Source: Chrysomallon squamiferum (lineage: Eukaryota; Mollusca; Gastropoda; Neomphalida; Peltospiridae). From it: a stretch of DNA of 64,000 bases. The stretch spans positions 10,960,669 to 11,024,668 of the forward strand of contig CM022679.1 of NCBI GenBank assembly GCA_012295275.1, given 5' to 3'. A model generated the notes under the pieces. The model had not been told where the DNA came from, ran no database searches, and worked only from the letters and a program-made list of their open reading frames with translations. Each line of letters starts with the position of its first letter. Positions within the stretch are counted from its first letter, which is position 1. The position numbers and the translations under genes were made by a program. Below, in pieces: positions 24,420-39,123 of this stretch.

Positions 24420-24807
24420 TTGACCTGTGAAGGAATTTGCTGATTCAGCTGAATCCCACTTTCCTTCCTTGGGGTTATTCCAGAAAACAGAAGACAGGAT
24501 TAGAGTGAAAATAAAATGGATTTGTTTCTCTCTCTTTAGCAGTATCTTGTTAATAAAAAAAATTCTGTGTAATTTTTAAAATGAATACACTAATCATTGA
24601 TAGGAACAGATCAAATTGGTTTTTGCCTGTTAATCCTAAATTTATTGTTATGCTCTTTTCTCTCTATCTATCTGCTTTACTTTTTGACTCTCCCTATCTT
24701 TGCTTTCTCTGTTTTTCTTTATCTTTTCTTTTTCTTTCTTTCTCTCCTTTGCTTTCTTATTCAGTCTTTCCATCTCTGCCTCTTTTTATGAACTCCAGTT
24801 TTTTTAA

Positions 24808-24872
24808 CAAACACACTGACACACACCAGCACACAAAACAACACACCAACACACACACACACAACACAAACC

Positions 24873-24908
<36 letters not shown>

Positions 24909-25165
24909 AACACACAAAACACAAACTCATAACAGCACACAAATATAAACACTATCACACACATAACACTTATACAAATATAAACACACCATCACACACA
25001 TACACACTTATACATAAATAAACACACAAAATACACACACACACACAAACATGCACTCACACACTCATATAAACACAAACACAAACATGCACACAACAAA
25101 CATACAACACACATGCACACACACACACACACACAGACAAACACAAATATATATGTACACATAAT
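24808..25165. repeat. Degenerate CA-rich repeat block
   Basis: About 350 bp of interrupted CA repeats with variants such as ACACACCAACACAC, AAACACAAACACAC and ACACATAAACACAT, suggesting an old microsatellite that has spread and diverged. Confidence 0.85.
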
Positions 25166-25693
25166 TATACACACATGCAAAACGTCTTCTATTTTTAAAA
25201 ATATCTTCACAGTTACTCTTCTTACATCTGCGTCATATTCTTCTTTGCTTTTCCTTTTTTTTTTTTTTTTTTTTTTTTTTTCCACATTCCTTGAAATATT
25301 AAAGCCACTACGATCTATAAATAGAAGTAGTAGTAGAAGTAGCATGTACCTGCTAGGTATAGGGTAAACATTCTGTGTTTTGTTTATGTAGGTATACAGG
25401 CAGGTGGTATCTCTGTGGAATCTCTGGGCTTTCTTGTCTGGCATTTATGTACTGTGTGTTACATGTTGTAAATCTCAAAGGCTTTAAGTAAAAATATCGT
25501 GTTGGAAGCAGCAGTGTCATAGGGATTATATGAAAGTGTGTTTTATCACTCGATAAAATAAAACTATTATTTAGTGTAGTAATAAATAAAAATGTTTTAT
25601 TGAATTATTTTTAATTTATGGTTGTTGTTGGGGAGGTGTTTTTTTTTTCATTTTTTTTTTTAGGGTTTTGGGGTGGTATGGTTTTTTTGGAGT

Positions 25694-25725
<32 letters not shown>

Positions 25726-25835
25726 CATATTAGCATTTTTTTTTCCAAGTGGGAGGTAGCACGATTTTATTTTTATTATTATGTGGGCTTGTATCATGTT
25801 TTAATTTTGTCTGTATTTTCTCCATTATTATCTGG

Positions 25836-25882
<47 letters not shown>

Positions 25883-25916
25883 TTCATTTATTTGTTTGTT
25901 TATTTGTTTATTTCAG
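25836..25916. repeat. (TTTA)n array with TTTG variants
   Basis: About 80 bp of TTTA/ATTT tetranucleotides. If inside a transcript it would hold many AUUUA pentamers. Confidence 0.9.
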
Positions 25917-26130
25917 TTTTAGGTTTGTTTGTTTATAAAAATCAAATTATGACAGAGAAAATATATCAATTTATGTTTTCCAGTATATTATTCAAAACTG
26001 ATAATTCTTTCAAATCCCTATCATGCTTAAACTTGTTCTGCCAAAAATAATAATAATAAAAATAAGAATTATCATTATTATTATTATTATTATTATTAAA
26101 ATCCCTTTTTCATAAATATTACACGGATAT

Positions 26131-26145
26131 GCACACACACACACA

Positions 26146-26191
<46 letters not shown>
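26131..26191. repeat. (CA)n microsatellite
   Basis: CA array with one GA interruption, followed by a short TA run. Confidence 0.95.
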
Positions 26192-26196
<5 letters not shown>

Positions 26197-26387
26197 GTAT
26201 TTTTTTTTTCATAACTGTATTCAAATCCAGCCTAAACTTCTTTGAAAAAACAAAAACATAAATTACTATTGATTTATCAGATAAAATTTTGACAGACAAA
26301 GTATTTATCTATAGTCTATCTTGCAGCAAGTTAATTAAAATGCATGACATACATACCTGTTTGTCTATAAATAGGACGTCTCCATGA

Positions 26388-26390
<3 letters not shown>

Positions 26391-26431
<41 letters not shown>
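26391..26431. repeat. (GT)n microsatellite
   Basis: About 20 GT units, 200 bp from the CA array of opposite strand sense. Confidence 0.95.
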
Positions 26432-26434
<3 letters not shown>

Positions 26435-29400
26435 TTCTGTTCAAAAACAGCAAACATTAAAGGTAAAACTAACGTTACAGATGTTTTGATGGTAAAGGAA
26501 AACATTAGTGGTAAAATTATTGATTTTGATTGTGATAGATGTTAGGTTGTTTTGGAATTGTATATATTTAGATTTCGTTCAGTTTTTTTTGTATTTTTGG
26601 GGGGAGATTTGGGGGGGTGTATGTTGATGTTTTTTGTCTTGCCCATTTTTTTTATTTTTTAATTTTTTTATTTTTTTATAACTAATTTTGATGTTGCTTT
26701 TGTGTTGCTATGTTTTGATTTTATGTATTTAATTCATTATTTGTATTTTTTATGTTTTGGGGGAGTATTTCTTTTTATTTTATGATATAGTGTTATCTTG
26801 TATTTATATATATTGAGCAAACATTTTTTTATACTTATTCTTATTTTATTTTTATTTATTTTATGTATATTATTGCTATTGATGTTGATGTGATGTACAG
26901 GAATTTGAGGCACTATTTGGTTTTCACTGTTGCTGGAAATTATTTGTTTTGTTTTTAATGTTTGTTAGTTATGTTGTTTTTTCTTTTCTTTTGTTTTTTT
27001 CTTTTTTAACATTTTTTCTTGTTGTTTGTTTTGTTTCTTTCCTGTGTTTATTTATAAACCTGATACTGTTTTTTTTTATGTTTTGTGGGTTTTTTTCAAA
27101 CCTAATTTCTACTTTATTCATAAAAAATACATCTCTAAAACCATTAAAATTTAATGTTTTTATATTTTATTTTCAGGTTGTTAATATGCTGTACATTTGG
27201 TTGCTGGTATTGAAATGGGTTCAGGAAAAACTTTTATTAATTTTTAAGACTGAAATTTGGTGATGGCCAATGAGTGTGATACAATAATTCTCCTGGTGTA
27301 TGTTTTACCTAATATATTTATAACACAGTGTAAATATCATGTAGTTGTGTCTGTACATAATTCACATTTCCCTGTTACAGATATACAGCACTGATTAATT
27401 TTGAAAATATTAGATAGTTTTTCTTCATAAACAGTGTTATTATAATTATAATCATTATTATTATAATTATTATTATTATTACCATTTTCATTTTTATTAA
27501 TATTATTATTATTGTTGTTATTATTAATGATACATTTATATGTATCATATGTCTACCTCTAATTTGACAACTTAGAAAACAGATTTTGTTTTCTTAAATT
27601 TTACTTAATATCAGTTGCCATTCAGAATTCTTTTAAATCAGTTCTTTTTTTTTTTTTTTTTTTTTTGTCATTAAAATACATTCATAATTTGGTAACCATT
27701 TAAAAGTGAGACAGAGATCCATTAAACCAGATCCATTCTACAATCCATCTCACAAGATTTCTTTCTTTCTTTCTGATCTATCCAGTCATCCTCAGCTGAT
27801 ATCCACCAAAAGAAATTTAATTCCATGTATTACAATTTTTTTTTTTAATTCTATATGATATATCTACCATCTTTTAAAGTTTATAAAAAAAAATCCGTTG
27901 ATATTAATCCGTAGGAGTAACCAAAGGGGCTTATGTTGGGAGTAGGCTTCTTTAAATTATGGACAAAGGAAATTACACTTTATTTTTTTTGTAGGAAAAG
28001 TAGTAAAATTCTTCTATGTGAACTTTTACAAAGATGAGAAAATGCATGCATGTGCAGAGGTTAACACTGAAGATTCTTTGCAGCCTGAGTAAAGAAGTAA
28101 CCCTAAATGTTTCTGCCAAAAGATTTATTTTAGGATGGTGCATAAAGAATTATTATTATCACTGACTGTTTTACATGAAGCTTCAAAAAAAAAAAATTGA
28201 AAAGTATTCCTCAAGTCTTCCTCAGTTTAAATGTTCAAAACGAATTTACCCCAAGATAGAAAGAGACATATTTACAACATTCCAAGAATTAGAACATCAT
28301 TTGTATATTTCAGTATGCATTACATTTTTCTTTTTTCATTTTATGTATTTGTTTATTTTTGGTTTTTACTAAACTGTATATCATTCACACAACTTGCAGG
28401 GTATGTAGTAATTTAATGTATGTGTGTTTTTATATATATATATATATATATATACATGTACTCTGATACATGTTTTTATTATTTTATTATCAGTAAATGT
28501 CTGACAACAGTCTGAGGAACAGTGTATAAATGTATGTATGTATGTATGTTTGTATGTCATTCAATGTGCACATTTTTGTCAAAATATACAGACATGCTCA
28601 TATATGTAAAAAAAAAACTGAAAATTGGCCAGTGGTGAATGTATAAGAAAATTATATTGTTTTAAACCAACATTCAGTTCAGTTTATTATTTTTGTTTTT
28701 TATATTTTTTGTTTTATATATGTATATATATTTTTTATTTCATTATTTTTTTAAATTTTAAGTATGTGTCTCATATAGGTCGTATTGTCTTGCCATATAA
28801 CTATTTATTTTCACAGTAATGGGTTTTTTTTTTTCCTTTTCTTTTTTTTTTCTTTTTTTATTTTGTTTTGATTTTTATTTTTTTTTTTGGGGAGGAGGTA
28901 TAAATTAAAATCATTACGTTCAATATTATTAATGTTTTAAATTTATTACATTCATGCAAATATTTATTGTGTCATCACTCATATTGAGTAAATTGCAAAA
29001 GTAAAATTCGACATTATTGCAACAAGGAATCAGTGATCATGACAAATCCTCAATTACAAATAAATTGTTATACTAACTACTTAATTTACTTAACATCTTT
29101 ATGATTTTGGTCACTCAACAATTAAAATAAAATAATAAAAGATACCTTAAATGTTGATGACAGAATATTTTAAAACATATTTCCATACCTAACAAAATTT
29201 GTGTTATGTTATATTATGCTAAGTAAAAAAGAAAAAAAGAAATATTTCCTCCTTCTTCTTCTTCATATTATTTAATTATTAAAATACAGCATTTTGATAA
29301 AAAAAAATTTAATTTTTTTTTATGTTACGGTGATTATAGCATGCAGTAGTAGCATGTATTAATATATATATAGTTATTTATAATAAAATATTAATCTAAT

Positions 29401-31115
29401 TATTCTTTTTTTTAAATTTACTATTTATGATAAAATATTAATTTTATTGTTAAAAATTTTACAAATAATATTACTAATTAGTATTTGCAGTCAAAGCAAG
29501 CTGTATGTTTTAACATTTTGTTTTTAGATAATAAATAATATTTTTAATATAATTCTCTTTTCTTTTTTCTTTTTTTTCTATTTTTTTCTTTTTGTTTTTA
29601 AATTTTTTATTTTAACAGATAATAATTTTGCTTTCCTGATCTCAGTATTAAACCTGGCATTTTTAAATGCAATATATGTGTGTAACTGAGACCTATTTTA
29701 TCATTACTGTGTCCAGAATTGTAAAGTAAAAGTGTATTAATCCCATCAGTTACCTGAATTGTTTTTAAAATGATTTGTGCATGCTTCATCAAAAATATAC
29801 ATAATAAATTATTTTTAAAGTTTTAAGTGAATTTTCTGAAATATCTATTTATAAAATGTTTAAACTTATGGCAAATATTTGAGAAGCAACTGAATGGGTG
29901 AATAATGTTTTAGAGGTAAAGCAAAATCAGCACAAATTACATTTGTTTTTGTTATAAGGGATATGTTTTTTTGTAGGTTTCATTTTTATTGTTTTATTTA
30001 TTTAGAATGTTATTTCCTCTTTTTTTTTTGACACTACTTAAACGTTTATGTTAGAATATTAAATTTTCAGATTTATATAACTTGTCGTGTTTTGAATAAA
30101 TTTTGAGTGAATTTCTTTAATTTTTATTTACATTTTATTTTTCTTATACATATACATCTCACCTCAACTGAACCCAAATAAATCAAAACTTAAATGTCAC
30201 ATTCCATACATTTTAAATAGTTCCAAAAATATATTAATATTTTTAAAAATAATATTTATGTTTATGTAGCATGTTTTATAGTCTGCTGAGGCTTCTCTAT
30301 GAATATTTTGATGGTTTTATGTATTTTTTTTTTTTTTCGTTTTATTATTCATTTATTATTTTATAATTTAAATATTAGAAAAATACAGATAAACATACAT
30401 TCATATTTCCTAGCATTTTCTTTATTAATTGAATTTTTTGTTTTTATTTACTTTTTTATTTATAGTAGTGTATGTTTATAGATCATGAATATGTAAAATG
30501 GACTTGCATACTAATTCATAAAGCATTTTAAAAACACACAGTAACACAAAAGCACACACACATACATTTAAAAAACATATACACACACACAAGCATGCAG
30601 ATACACATGCACACAGAGACACACACACAATTATACACATGCACATGTATGTATAATTTAATTATTATATGTACTGTTAACATCTATTTTTATGTATTAG
30701 TTTCTTTATATAATTAATAAATTTCCGTGTATACATTCCAGCTAAGTTTTTCATTGTTACAGAATATCCTTTAGGATTACTAAAACATCCAAATCTGAAT
30801 AAACTATTTAATATGTAAATTGTAATTTATCATGGGATCCTTTTTATGTTGTTTCTAATCTCCTGTGAATGATAACTAGGATTTTAATAGCTTCTTTTTT
30901 TTCTATATTAAAACATAGACATATAATTAAAAAATAAGGTTATTCGATTTCAGTAATATTATTTAATAGCAGTCACATCAGTTTTATTATTTATCAGGTG
31001 ACACAATGCAAACAGTTAGTAACTAAAGACTTTTATTATTCTTTTTTTTTTTTTTTTTTTTCACATTTTTAATTTTCTGTCCTCGTCCTCATTTTTATTT
31101 TTATTATCATTATTG

Positions 31116-31157
<42 letters not shown>

Positions 31158-32415
31158 GACTTCTTTAAACATTTTTCTTTTCTCATTTGAGAAGCTCCAG
31201 AAATGATAGGATTTTATGATGTTTTAATATTTATTTTTGTACAAATTATAACTAGTTAATAAAAAAACAAAATAATGTTTATTTTGACAACAACTCTTAA
31301 CATTAAAAAAGAATGTTTTGTCTGTTGGCACCTTAATTTAAGTGCCTTTGTTATATTCAGTTTCCATCACTTGTACTTATGTTCATGTATCCCAAATGCC
31401 TGAAAAAAAAACGAAAAAAAAAACGAACACCATAAGATAATAAAATTTAAAATTATGGTTGACGTTATTGTTATAGTTCAGTATTACATATAAATACTGT
31501 TTAAAACAGAAATCTGTGAGGTTACGTTTGGCAAATCTAGTGATTCAGTACAGTAGCATTTATGAACCATCCTAGCAGCTCTAACCATTCATCACTGAAA
31601 CAAGTTTTTTTTTTTACTGCTGCCATTTTAATACAGCATCTTTAATTATCTTACACTGAGGCTCTAGTGATCCAGTTTGGCAGCTTCAGCAATTCAGTCA
31701 AATATTTTTTTTATTAAAGATATAATTACCTCAGTAAGCCACTCCACAAACACACAAATGGAAACAAAAAATATATATATTATTCACTGCATGAAAAAAA
31801 TAAGAGAAAAAAAAAATATATCAATTCATTTAATTTTTATTTTCTTTATATTTTTATATTTATCTTATTTTTATTTTCTTGGCCCTATTCAGAGGTTGAT
31901 ATATGCTGAATAATTCATGGTCCCCAGAAAAAAAAAAAATTAAAATTAAAATTAAAATAACCATAACTAAAGAAAATGATTAACTGGTAAAATGCATTTT
32001 ATACCTGGTGAAAATCTATAATGACACATTAAGCAGGTTTTAAGTTAAATTCTAATGTGTCTGACAGTTTGTCCATTGGCATTTCATTGGTTAAAAATAT
32101 TATGTTGAAGTATTTGATTTTTCTTCTTTTCTTTTTTTTTTTTTTTTTTTTTTTTGGGGGGGGGATTTCTAGCTGGGTGATCTTATTTCACCCATTTAAG
32201 GTTGAAAACTAAATTCAGTTCCAATAATTTGTTCTTTATTTGGTTTTTAAATTTTTTTAACATTTTATTTAAATTTTTTTTTAATTTTTTTATATTTTTT
32301 AAATTATTTTTATGTTTTATTTTTCACATTCTTTATATTTATTTTAATGTATGATAAGAAAATAATCCTTGTAACATGATTCAATGTTTCTCTCACCCTG
32401 TATTTTGTTTGTTTG

Positions 32416-32419
<4 letters not shown>

Positions 32420-32461
<42 letters not shown>
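32420..32461. repeat. Poly-T run of about 42 bases
   Basis: One of the two longest homopolymers in the window; another of similar length is at about 31119-31157. Confidence 0.95.
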
Positions 32462-32462
<1 letters not shown>

Positions 32463-32740
32463 GTTTAGTTATTTCTAACTCTTCTCTGTTCTTATTTTTA
32501 TTTTTATTTTTTTTTTTTTTTATAATTCTTTTTTCAATTTAATTTTCTTCTGAATGTCGAGTGAATAACAAAGATGAGAGCAAAAATGGTGCATTGTTAG
32601 CATTTTTGTCTTTTGTACTGAAATAGAAGAAGGTACATCAGCACTTGCTGTGGCTTTCAAATCATCAACTTTCATCACAGTAATGTGCTAACCCACTCAG
32701 GTGAAATGAGGAGACTGTGTAACAGGTTTATTGTTTAGTG

Positions 32741-32812
32741 CAGCAGTTTTTAAATTGTGGTACATGCACCCATGGAGGTACGTGAGTATTCACATAGGGG
32801 GTAAAACGAGCA
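32741..32812 (+). mobile_element. Possible hAT-type transposon terminus (fragment)
   Basis: CAGCAGTTTTTAAATTGTGG followed by TACATGCACCCATGGAGGTA and CGTGAGTATT resembles the widespread animal hAT end pattern CAGTGGTTCTCAAACTGTGGTACG...GGTACGTG. I did not find a matching inverted end downstream, so only one terminus or a decayed copy may remain. Confidence 0.5.
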
Positions 32813-33571
32813 AAATTAAAAATGGAAAAAAGTAAAAACAATATTTGTACAGAAGTCCACTCAAAGAATGATAAATCATCCTCATTTAACCTTCAGAAAA
32901 CTTTTTTTTCTATTTTTATTACTTTTTTTTATTTTTTTATTTTTTTAATTATAATTTTGCATTAGTAATAATGACATATCAGTATATATGCTGTGTGTTT
33001 TTAAAGAAACTTTTCTGTGTCTAAGAGTATAATATGTGTCACTTCTCTCAGGCTTTATGGTCGTTAAAAAAATAATAATAATAAAAAATCATTTTTGGCA
33101 GATACTAAAAAGGATGTAAAATATAAATGTAAAATTCTGGTTGGAATAAAAATAGCTTATATTAGTAATTAACTATATTTTAAACCATATTGTGTACATT
33201 AACAACACCAATAATAATAATCTGTTTAAAATGATGTTAACATATATATGTGACATACCTGTTCAGATGTCTTGTTAAAATGAGGTACAGAGTATTCTAG
33301 TTTCAAGTAATGAAAAGAATACTATCTAACAAAGAAATAAACTATGAAATAACATTGTTTTTTTTTTTTTTTAATTTAGAAAGTGAACAATGCCAAAACC
33401 TTAAAGCATTTTAGATAATAAATGCAGATTTCTCTTATTGTTTTCTCATGTTGTATGTGTGCATCTGCCAAACAGCCTGCAATAAAGCACAATTATATCA
33501 GTTAACCAGGACTGGTTGGAATGAGAAACAAACCACTTAGAGGAATCGATCCTAAATTGTTTTACTTACAG

Positions 33572-33572
33572 A

Positions 33573-33612
<40 letters not shown>
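33572..33612. repeat. (AAT)n microsatellite
   Basis: About 12 units of AAT just before the promoter-like island. Confidence 0.9.
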
Positions 33613-33613
<1 letters not shown>

Positions 33614-33799
33614 TTTTTCAACCTATATAATTATTAATTAAATTTAAACTAAACGAAAGTTGGATAGAACATTATTTCAGAATATATGGAAATTTTCCTA
33701 TCGACATAGGTTGGCCTTTCACACAGACACATTCTTCAGTGACTTCTTTTACCTCACCACCACCCTCAGACAGTTTTTTACTACACGTAGGCATACTTA

Positions 33800-34500
33800 A
33801 GTATCAGTTAAAACTGTAAACTAGTGAATGTCCCCCGTTACATTCTGTTCACAGTGTATACGTAGCCGTCAGCAAAGTCGCAGTTTTGTTCTAAAAATAT
33901 GTGACCCACAGCCTGCTCGAGATAGTTTATTTACTTGAAATAAATGTAAAATTTGTCCTTCACGGTTACGGGTGGGCAACAACCTAAAGCTTGAGATCTT
34001 GTCTGTTTAGAAAACCGTGAGAAAATAGGCGTGCCCGAGTCATATCGCACTTCTTTAACGTTTAAGTGGGGTCTTTATCTTTAAATGACTGAGGTCTTCG
34101 TTTCGCCGCAAGATGGCGGAGGTCGAGACTCTTATCGACATTTTTTTTTTTTTTATACCTTCCTTAGAATTACCGATTAATAGACCTGCTATGAATGGTA
34201 GACCGTAAAATTACAAGTATTCTCCGTGTTTAACACTTCAAAGAAACAGCTCGGTTTTTGTAAGGGTTTAATATCTGCTACGGTACGGGCCGCGTTATGT
34301 TTTGTGCGTTTTGACGTCACGCGGTCATTCATAAAGAAAACCAATTAACCGTTTCAGTTAGGAACCTGCATGTCTCACCTGTAGCTGAATGAGATAAAAC
34401 AATTTTAACATCACATATATTTGCTGCAGTTTAAATCGTTTTCGCGTGCAGAGTTGTCAAACTGTTGAATTACGTCATCGGCGAAGTTAAACTTAAAGGT
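33800..34500. promoter_or_regulatory. CpG-containing promoter-like island
   Basis: A rise in CpG and unique sequence after 11 kb of T-rich DNA. It contains CAAGATGGCGGAGG at about 34110-34123 (a YY1-like motif, usually just downstream of start sites), a perfect CRE palindrome TGACGTCA at 34312-34319, and TTACGTCA at 34470-34477. A donor-like AAAG|GTGAGC follows at 34498/34499. The ATG in the YY1-like motif opens a 31-codon frame (MAEVETLIDI...) that I do not recognise. The strand and gene are unknown. Confidence 0.45.
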
Positions 34501-34764
34501 GAGCTTCTGACAGTTGTTTTCTTCAAACACCTGATGAAAAAAACAACCAATAATATTAAGCAAGTCGTATCTCAAGGTACGCATTCCAGGAGTCTCCGTC
34601 CAAGAGTTAATATTATTATATTACTGTAGTTAGAAGAGTCTTTGTTGGCATCTTTCATGATCCCAATCAGCTGAAGTCTGAGGTAGATTCTTGAATCTAA
34701 AATTCTTAAAGTGTGTGTTTTAACCGTAGCAAGTCACCATTAGAAAAACTATAAATAATAATCA

Positions 34765-34805
<41 letters not shown>

Positions 34806-37800
34806 ACACTAGATCTAGCATTCTCGTGTAACTGCAATTTACTAATCTGTATAAAATATACTTAAAACAAACAAATGTATATGCTAAAAGGAAAACTAGC
34901 TCTGAAACTAAAGTTTGAAGAGATATCCTATAAATATCTAAAAAAAAACTGGTGCCTAATTTTTAACTGAATGAAATGCATGTGATGACAAAACGGTGAA
35001 TTCTTACAAAGTGAATAGATTTGATTGATTTTTAAGGAATCTTGCCCAAGCTTGTGCACGTTTTATTCCAGACTTATTACAGAGTTCGATTTTTATTTAG
35101 ATATAACAGTGAAATAGGTGTGTTACGTCAATGAATGAATTTCTATATGAATGAATGTTTTTAAAAAGATTATTAACAATAACAAAAAGAATAAAAGAAG
35201 AGAAAATTTATCGTCAGGACATTTAATTTGATACAGATAAAAATTACTCCAAACAGTTACACATTGTAAAAGAACCATTATATTGCCACAAGTTTGTTAT
35301 TTGTTATTAGAACAGATTAGTTGCAATATAAAAACAAACAAACCTCTGTTCTGTATCTATTTAGTGTTTTTGAGAATTAAAAGTATATAGAGTAACCTTG
35401 TATTTGTAAAGTATAGCAGTCTATCTTGAGACTTCACGTCGATTCTAATCTGTCTTACCTTGAGAATCTGCTATGAATACGCTGTACTGTTAGCCACTAA
35501 CACAAAAAGTAATATCTGATTGATCATGAATTCCCTGTAGCAACACAGGTAAACGTATATAATTCCAAGAAAAGATCTGATTAAATTCTATTTGTATAAC
35601 AACATACAGACAAATATACACATCTATAGAAATATACACACACATACATACATACATACATACATAATACGTACAGAAACATTGTAGGTCGGCAATATAT
35701 CACGGTGCGAAAAGTTCATTGCATTGACTCGCAATATTTGCTATTTTTGCTTAAAAGAAATCATAACTAATTAGGTAACACGGTTTCCTTCAAAAACATA
35801 AGATATGTCTGTTATTTTCTACGTCTTAAAATAATTACAAGAAGAGACCTAAAACTGTTTACTGAAAATTACTCAGCCAGATATTAAAGGAATGTCGTTG
35901 CCGGCGGCAGCATAAAATAAACACCCTATTAATATAAACACACACGTACTATCTTTAGACTGACAGTTTAGAAACAGATTACGTTTAATTAATATATCTT
36001 CAAAATTTATCTTGTTTCTTCAGTTTTCTTTTATCTGTAGAAATATATTATTTGCACCAGCGATCAGACAGCCTGAGAAGAAATACCGACACAGACGTAG
36101 GTATGTATATATACACATACAAACACACACACACACATATACACACACATATATATACATACATACACACACACACACACATACATACATACTTACACAC
36201 ACACACATACAAATACATACATACAAACACACATTCCTACAGACATACTATATAATGTTCAGAACCACACATAGGTTCTCTATCTCCACACACGCACACG
36301 CACGCACGCACACACACAAATACATACACACATACATCATTAACAAGTGAACTACAACTACCGCACGTACATAATTTATATACAAAACTGTATAATCTAA
36401 TTTTTCAGGATGTGCTCCAGGTTGCTTCCTCCAGCGAATAATTCAGTTATTTAAAACTACATTAACCATTCATAAACTGTTTCTGGCTGCGTGTCCCGTG
36501 GACAGGAGAGTTCACTCGAAGTTCACTGTAGCGTGAACATACGTAACAGGTTCCACGCCGTCACTAAGTGATGTGATTTGATTGCCTTAAACTCGTTGTG
36601 ATCTTTCCTACGAAACATGAATAAAGTGTCAAATTCAGGTACGCCAATTTTCACTCGGTGAATATAAACATATTTTGACAGTGTCGGTTAAAATGGACTG
36701 GAATTTCATGTGGCATATATTTTTATATGATTTTTGAAGACTAGCTTTGGTACATTTCAGATGTAGATCGATATAATTATTAAATCAGGATATCGATGGT
36801 TTGTATGTAGGTTATCTCTTGGATCGAAAAATAAAATTATTTATCCTCTCCTGACAATACTAAATTATTTTATATTTATTATTTTATTTTTCTTTATGAA
36901 TATTAGAATTAATTTTTTTAAAACTTGGACCTATAAAATACGGTAGTAATATTTATATACGAGTAGACATTTGTGTTAAGGCCATATAGTAAAGCTGTCC
37001 ATTGACATTGTTTGCTGACATTTTGCCTGCACCTTTACCAATCACATTAACTGGATGACACATTAAATTACTTAAGAGTTACAGTGGAATACGATTTCAA
37101 AACAACAGATATATTTAGAACTGCTACTACTCATTTTAATGTTAGCAGTTATCTTTTTTGTTGTTGCAATATTATACTACGAAAGAGAAAATCCCCTGCT
37201 GTTATTCTAAGGGCTGCTGTTATCTATTATAAACATGGGATCTTTAGTGTTTGAAACAAAAATAAAAGAAGACTTTTATAAACTAGTCGGTTTGGCATTC
37301 GTAGAAACAGCAATTGGCTTGAAAGAAATAGCCATGGTGATTCAGTTTAACAAGACGAGAAGGAAAGAGAGAGAAAGAAAGAGGCAATGAGAAAAGAGAT
37401 ATATAGAATGAGAGAGTAAAAAGAGACAAGAGACGAGGAGAATGAAAGAGTGAGAGGGGGATGGGGTGAAGGGCAAAATAGCCAGACGTCATTATTACGT
37501 ATAATCAAATTCGTGTCATATCTATTGTCTAATACAGACAGCGTATTTTAAAAATCAAATTTATACATCGTGTCCTTTTAATTTACAAACATGAACTCCT
37601 GCAGGTCAAGTGTCAAGCCAGACGGATGTCATGCAAAATAATTTGTTTACGAAAAGGTTTATGATTGACAGCCGTACTTTGAACCTCTTTAGCAAGATGT
37701 AAATGACCATACAATGGGATGATATTACTCACAGCTATTTTTTTTTTTTTTAATTCAGGGCACGTCAGCAGTTTTTACGAGACACCCAAATACAGACACA

Positions 37801-37961
37801 GAGACAGACAGACAGACAGACAGACACATCACACATACTCATACACAGCAAGAGAAAAGAAACTTATGCAAAATAAGAAAAATAAAAGATAAAATTTTAT
37901 AAGAATGTATGCCTTTCGACAATGTGGTCAGCCCAAATGAAAACAATACTGAAATATGAGA

Positions 37962-38003
<42 letters not shown>

Positions 38004-39090
38004 CAATAGTAGTAGTAGCAACAATAGTTGTAGCAGTAGTAACATTAATAATAATAATATAAAAATATGGAGAGAGAATGGATGTATACATGGAAAGAAA
38101 TATATCACAGTAGCTATATAGGCCTAACAAGTGGATATATTTAAAAATTATCTTCTTCTGTAATTCTGTGAAAAGTTGCATTGGCGCACTGAAATGTTGA
38201 TTGGCAGGACGCTTGACAATTACTAGTATTTTGTAAACATAAACATTGCAGGTGCAACGGAAGTGAGAAACGATTTCAGGGGCTCATACATTTTGAACTG
38301 TACACACCGGATGTGCATTGATAAGAAAGAAAAACCCCACAAAAGTCTACGCTATTCTGTCTGGGTATCTGATCTTGTCGTAAACCTCGTACACAAAACT
38401 ACATTAATTTCTGTTTTGATTGTTCTCTGACTTTCTGAATCGTCCATTGATAATTTCGTTTTCTTCTCCTTTTTTGTTTTTTCCCCCTGCTTTTTATTTA
38501 TACTTATTTTCTTTATTTCTGTTCATTTGCTCCTTCAGCAAAACTGAGAAATAAATAATAAATACAAATATTTTTTTTGAAATTTTTATAAATAGTTTTT
38601 AATGGAGGCTTTCTATTAAGCAAAACGTGAATGGATATCTTACATTCTCTTTAACTGTCGATGATAAATATTAAAATAACGTGCGAAAAATTGGCATGTA
38701 CACTACATACACAAGAAATGATTAATTACATTGTACGGGATGATTATTAATAACGAGAATGTGTTTATGATAGTCCTAAACATAACTGCCCACAACATCC
38801 TTCGCTTTAAAATTGCATTAAAATAACAGGCTTCGTAGTAGCAGTGGTGGTAACAGTAGTAGCAATTGCAGCTGTAGTTGTAGTTGTAGTTGTAATTATA
38901 GCTGAAATACATACATAATTATATAGATATATTCTTAGATACAAAGCCTTCATAGATTGGTGTGTTCAATGTATTTATAAAATGTTTCATAATAATTACG
39001 TGATTCCTTGCCCCACATGAAATTTGTAAATTTATAGTTAATATTCATTTTGAATTTCCACAAGATTGTCAAGATGACGATGACGACGAC

Positions 39091-39123
<33 letters not shown>

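Larger units (their letters stand above)
22655..33650. other. ZIP11 3' UTR and long T-rich non-coding region
   Basis: No conserved protein-coding exon was recognised on either strand over about 11 kb. The ZIP11 3' UTR must start here, but its end is not clear because AATAAA hexamers are frequent (for example 23235-23240). Long homopolymers are almost all T on the + strand, for example about 23254-23305, 25258-25281, 25697-25725, 31053-31071, 31119-31157 and 32420-32461. TTTA arrays and CA/GT arrays fill much of the rest. A degraded transposon end is at 32741. Confidence 0.6.

Noticed and set aside
24581-25444. Frames rich in Thr-His or Cys-Val on both strands
   Set aside because: These are translations of the degenerate CA repeat block.
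34113-34208. 31-codon frame MAEVETLIDI... after the YY1-like motif
   Set aside because: It runs through a 14-base T run and ends soon after without a clear splice donor or known relative. The ATGGCGG is better read as a factor-binding motif.
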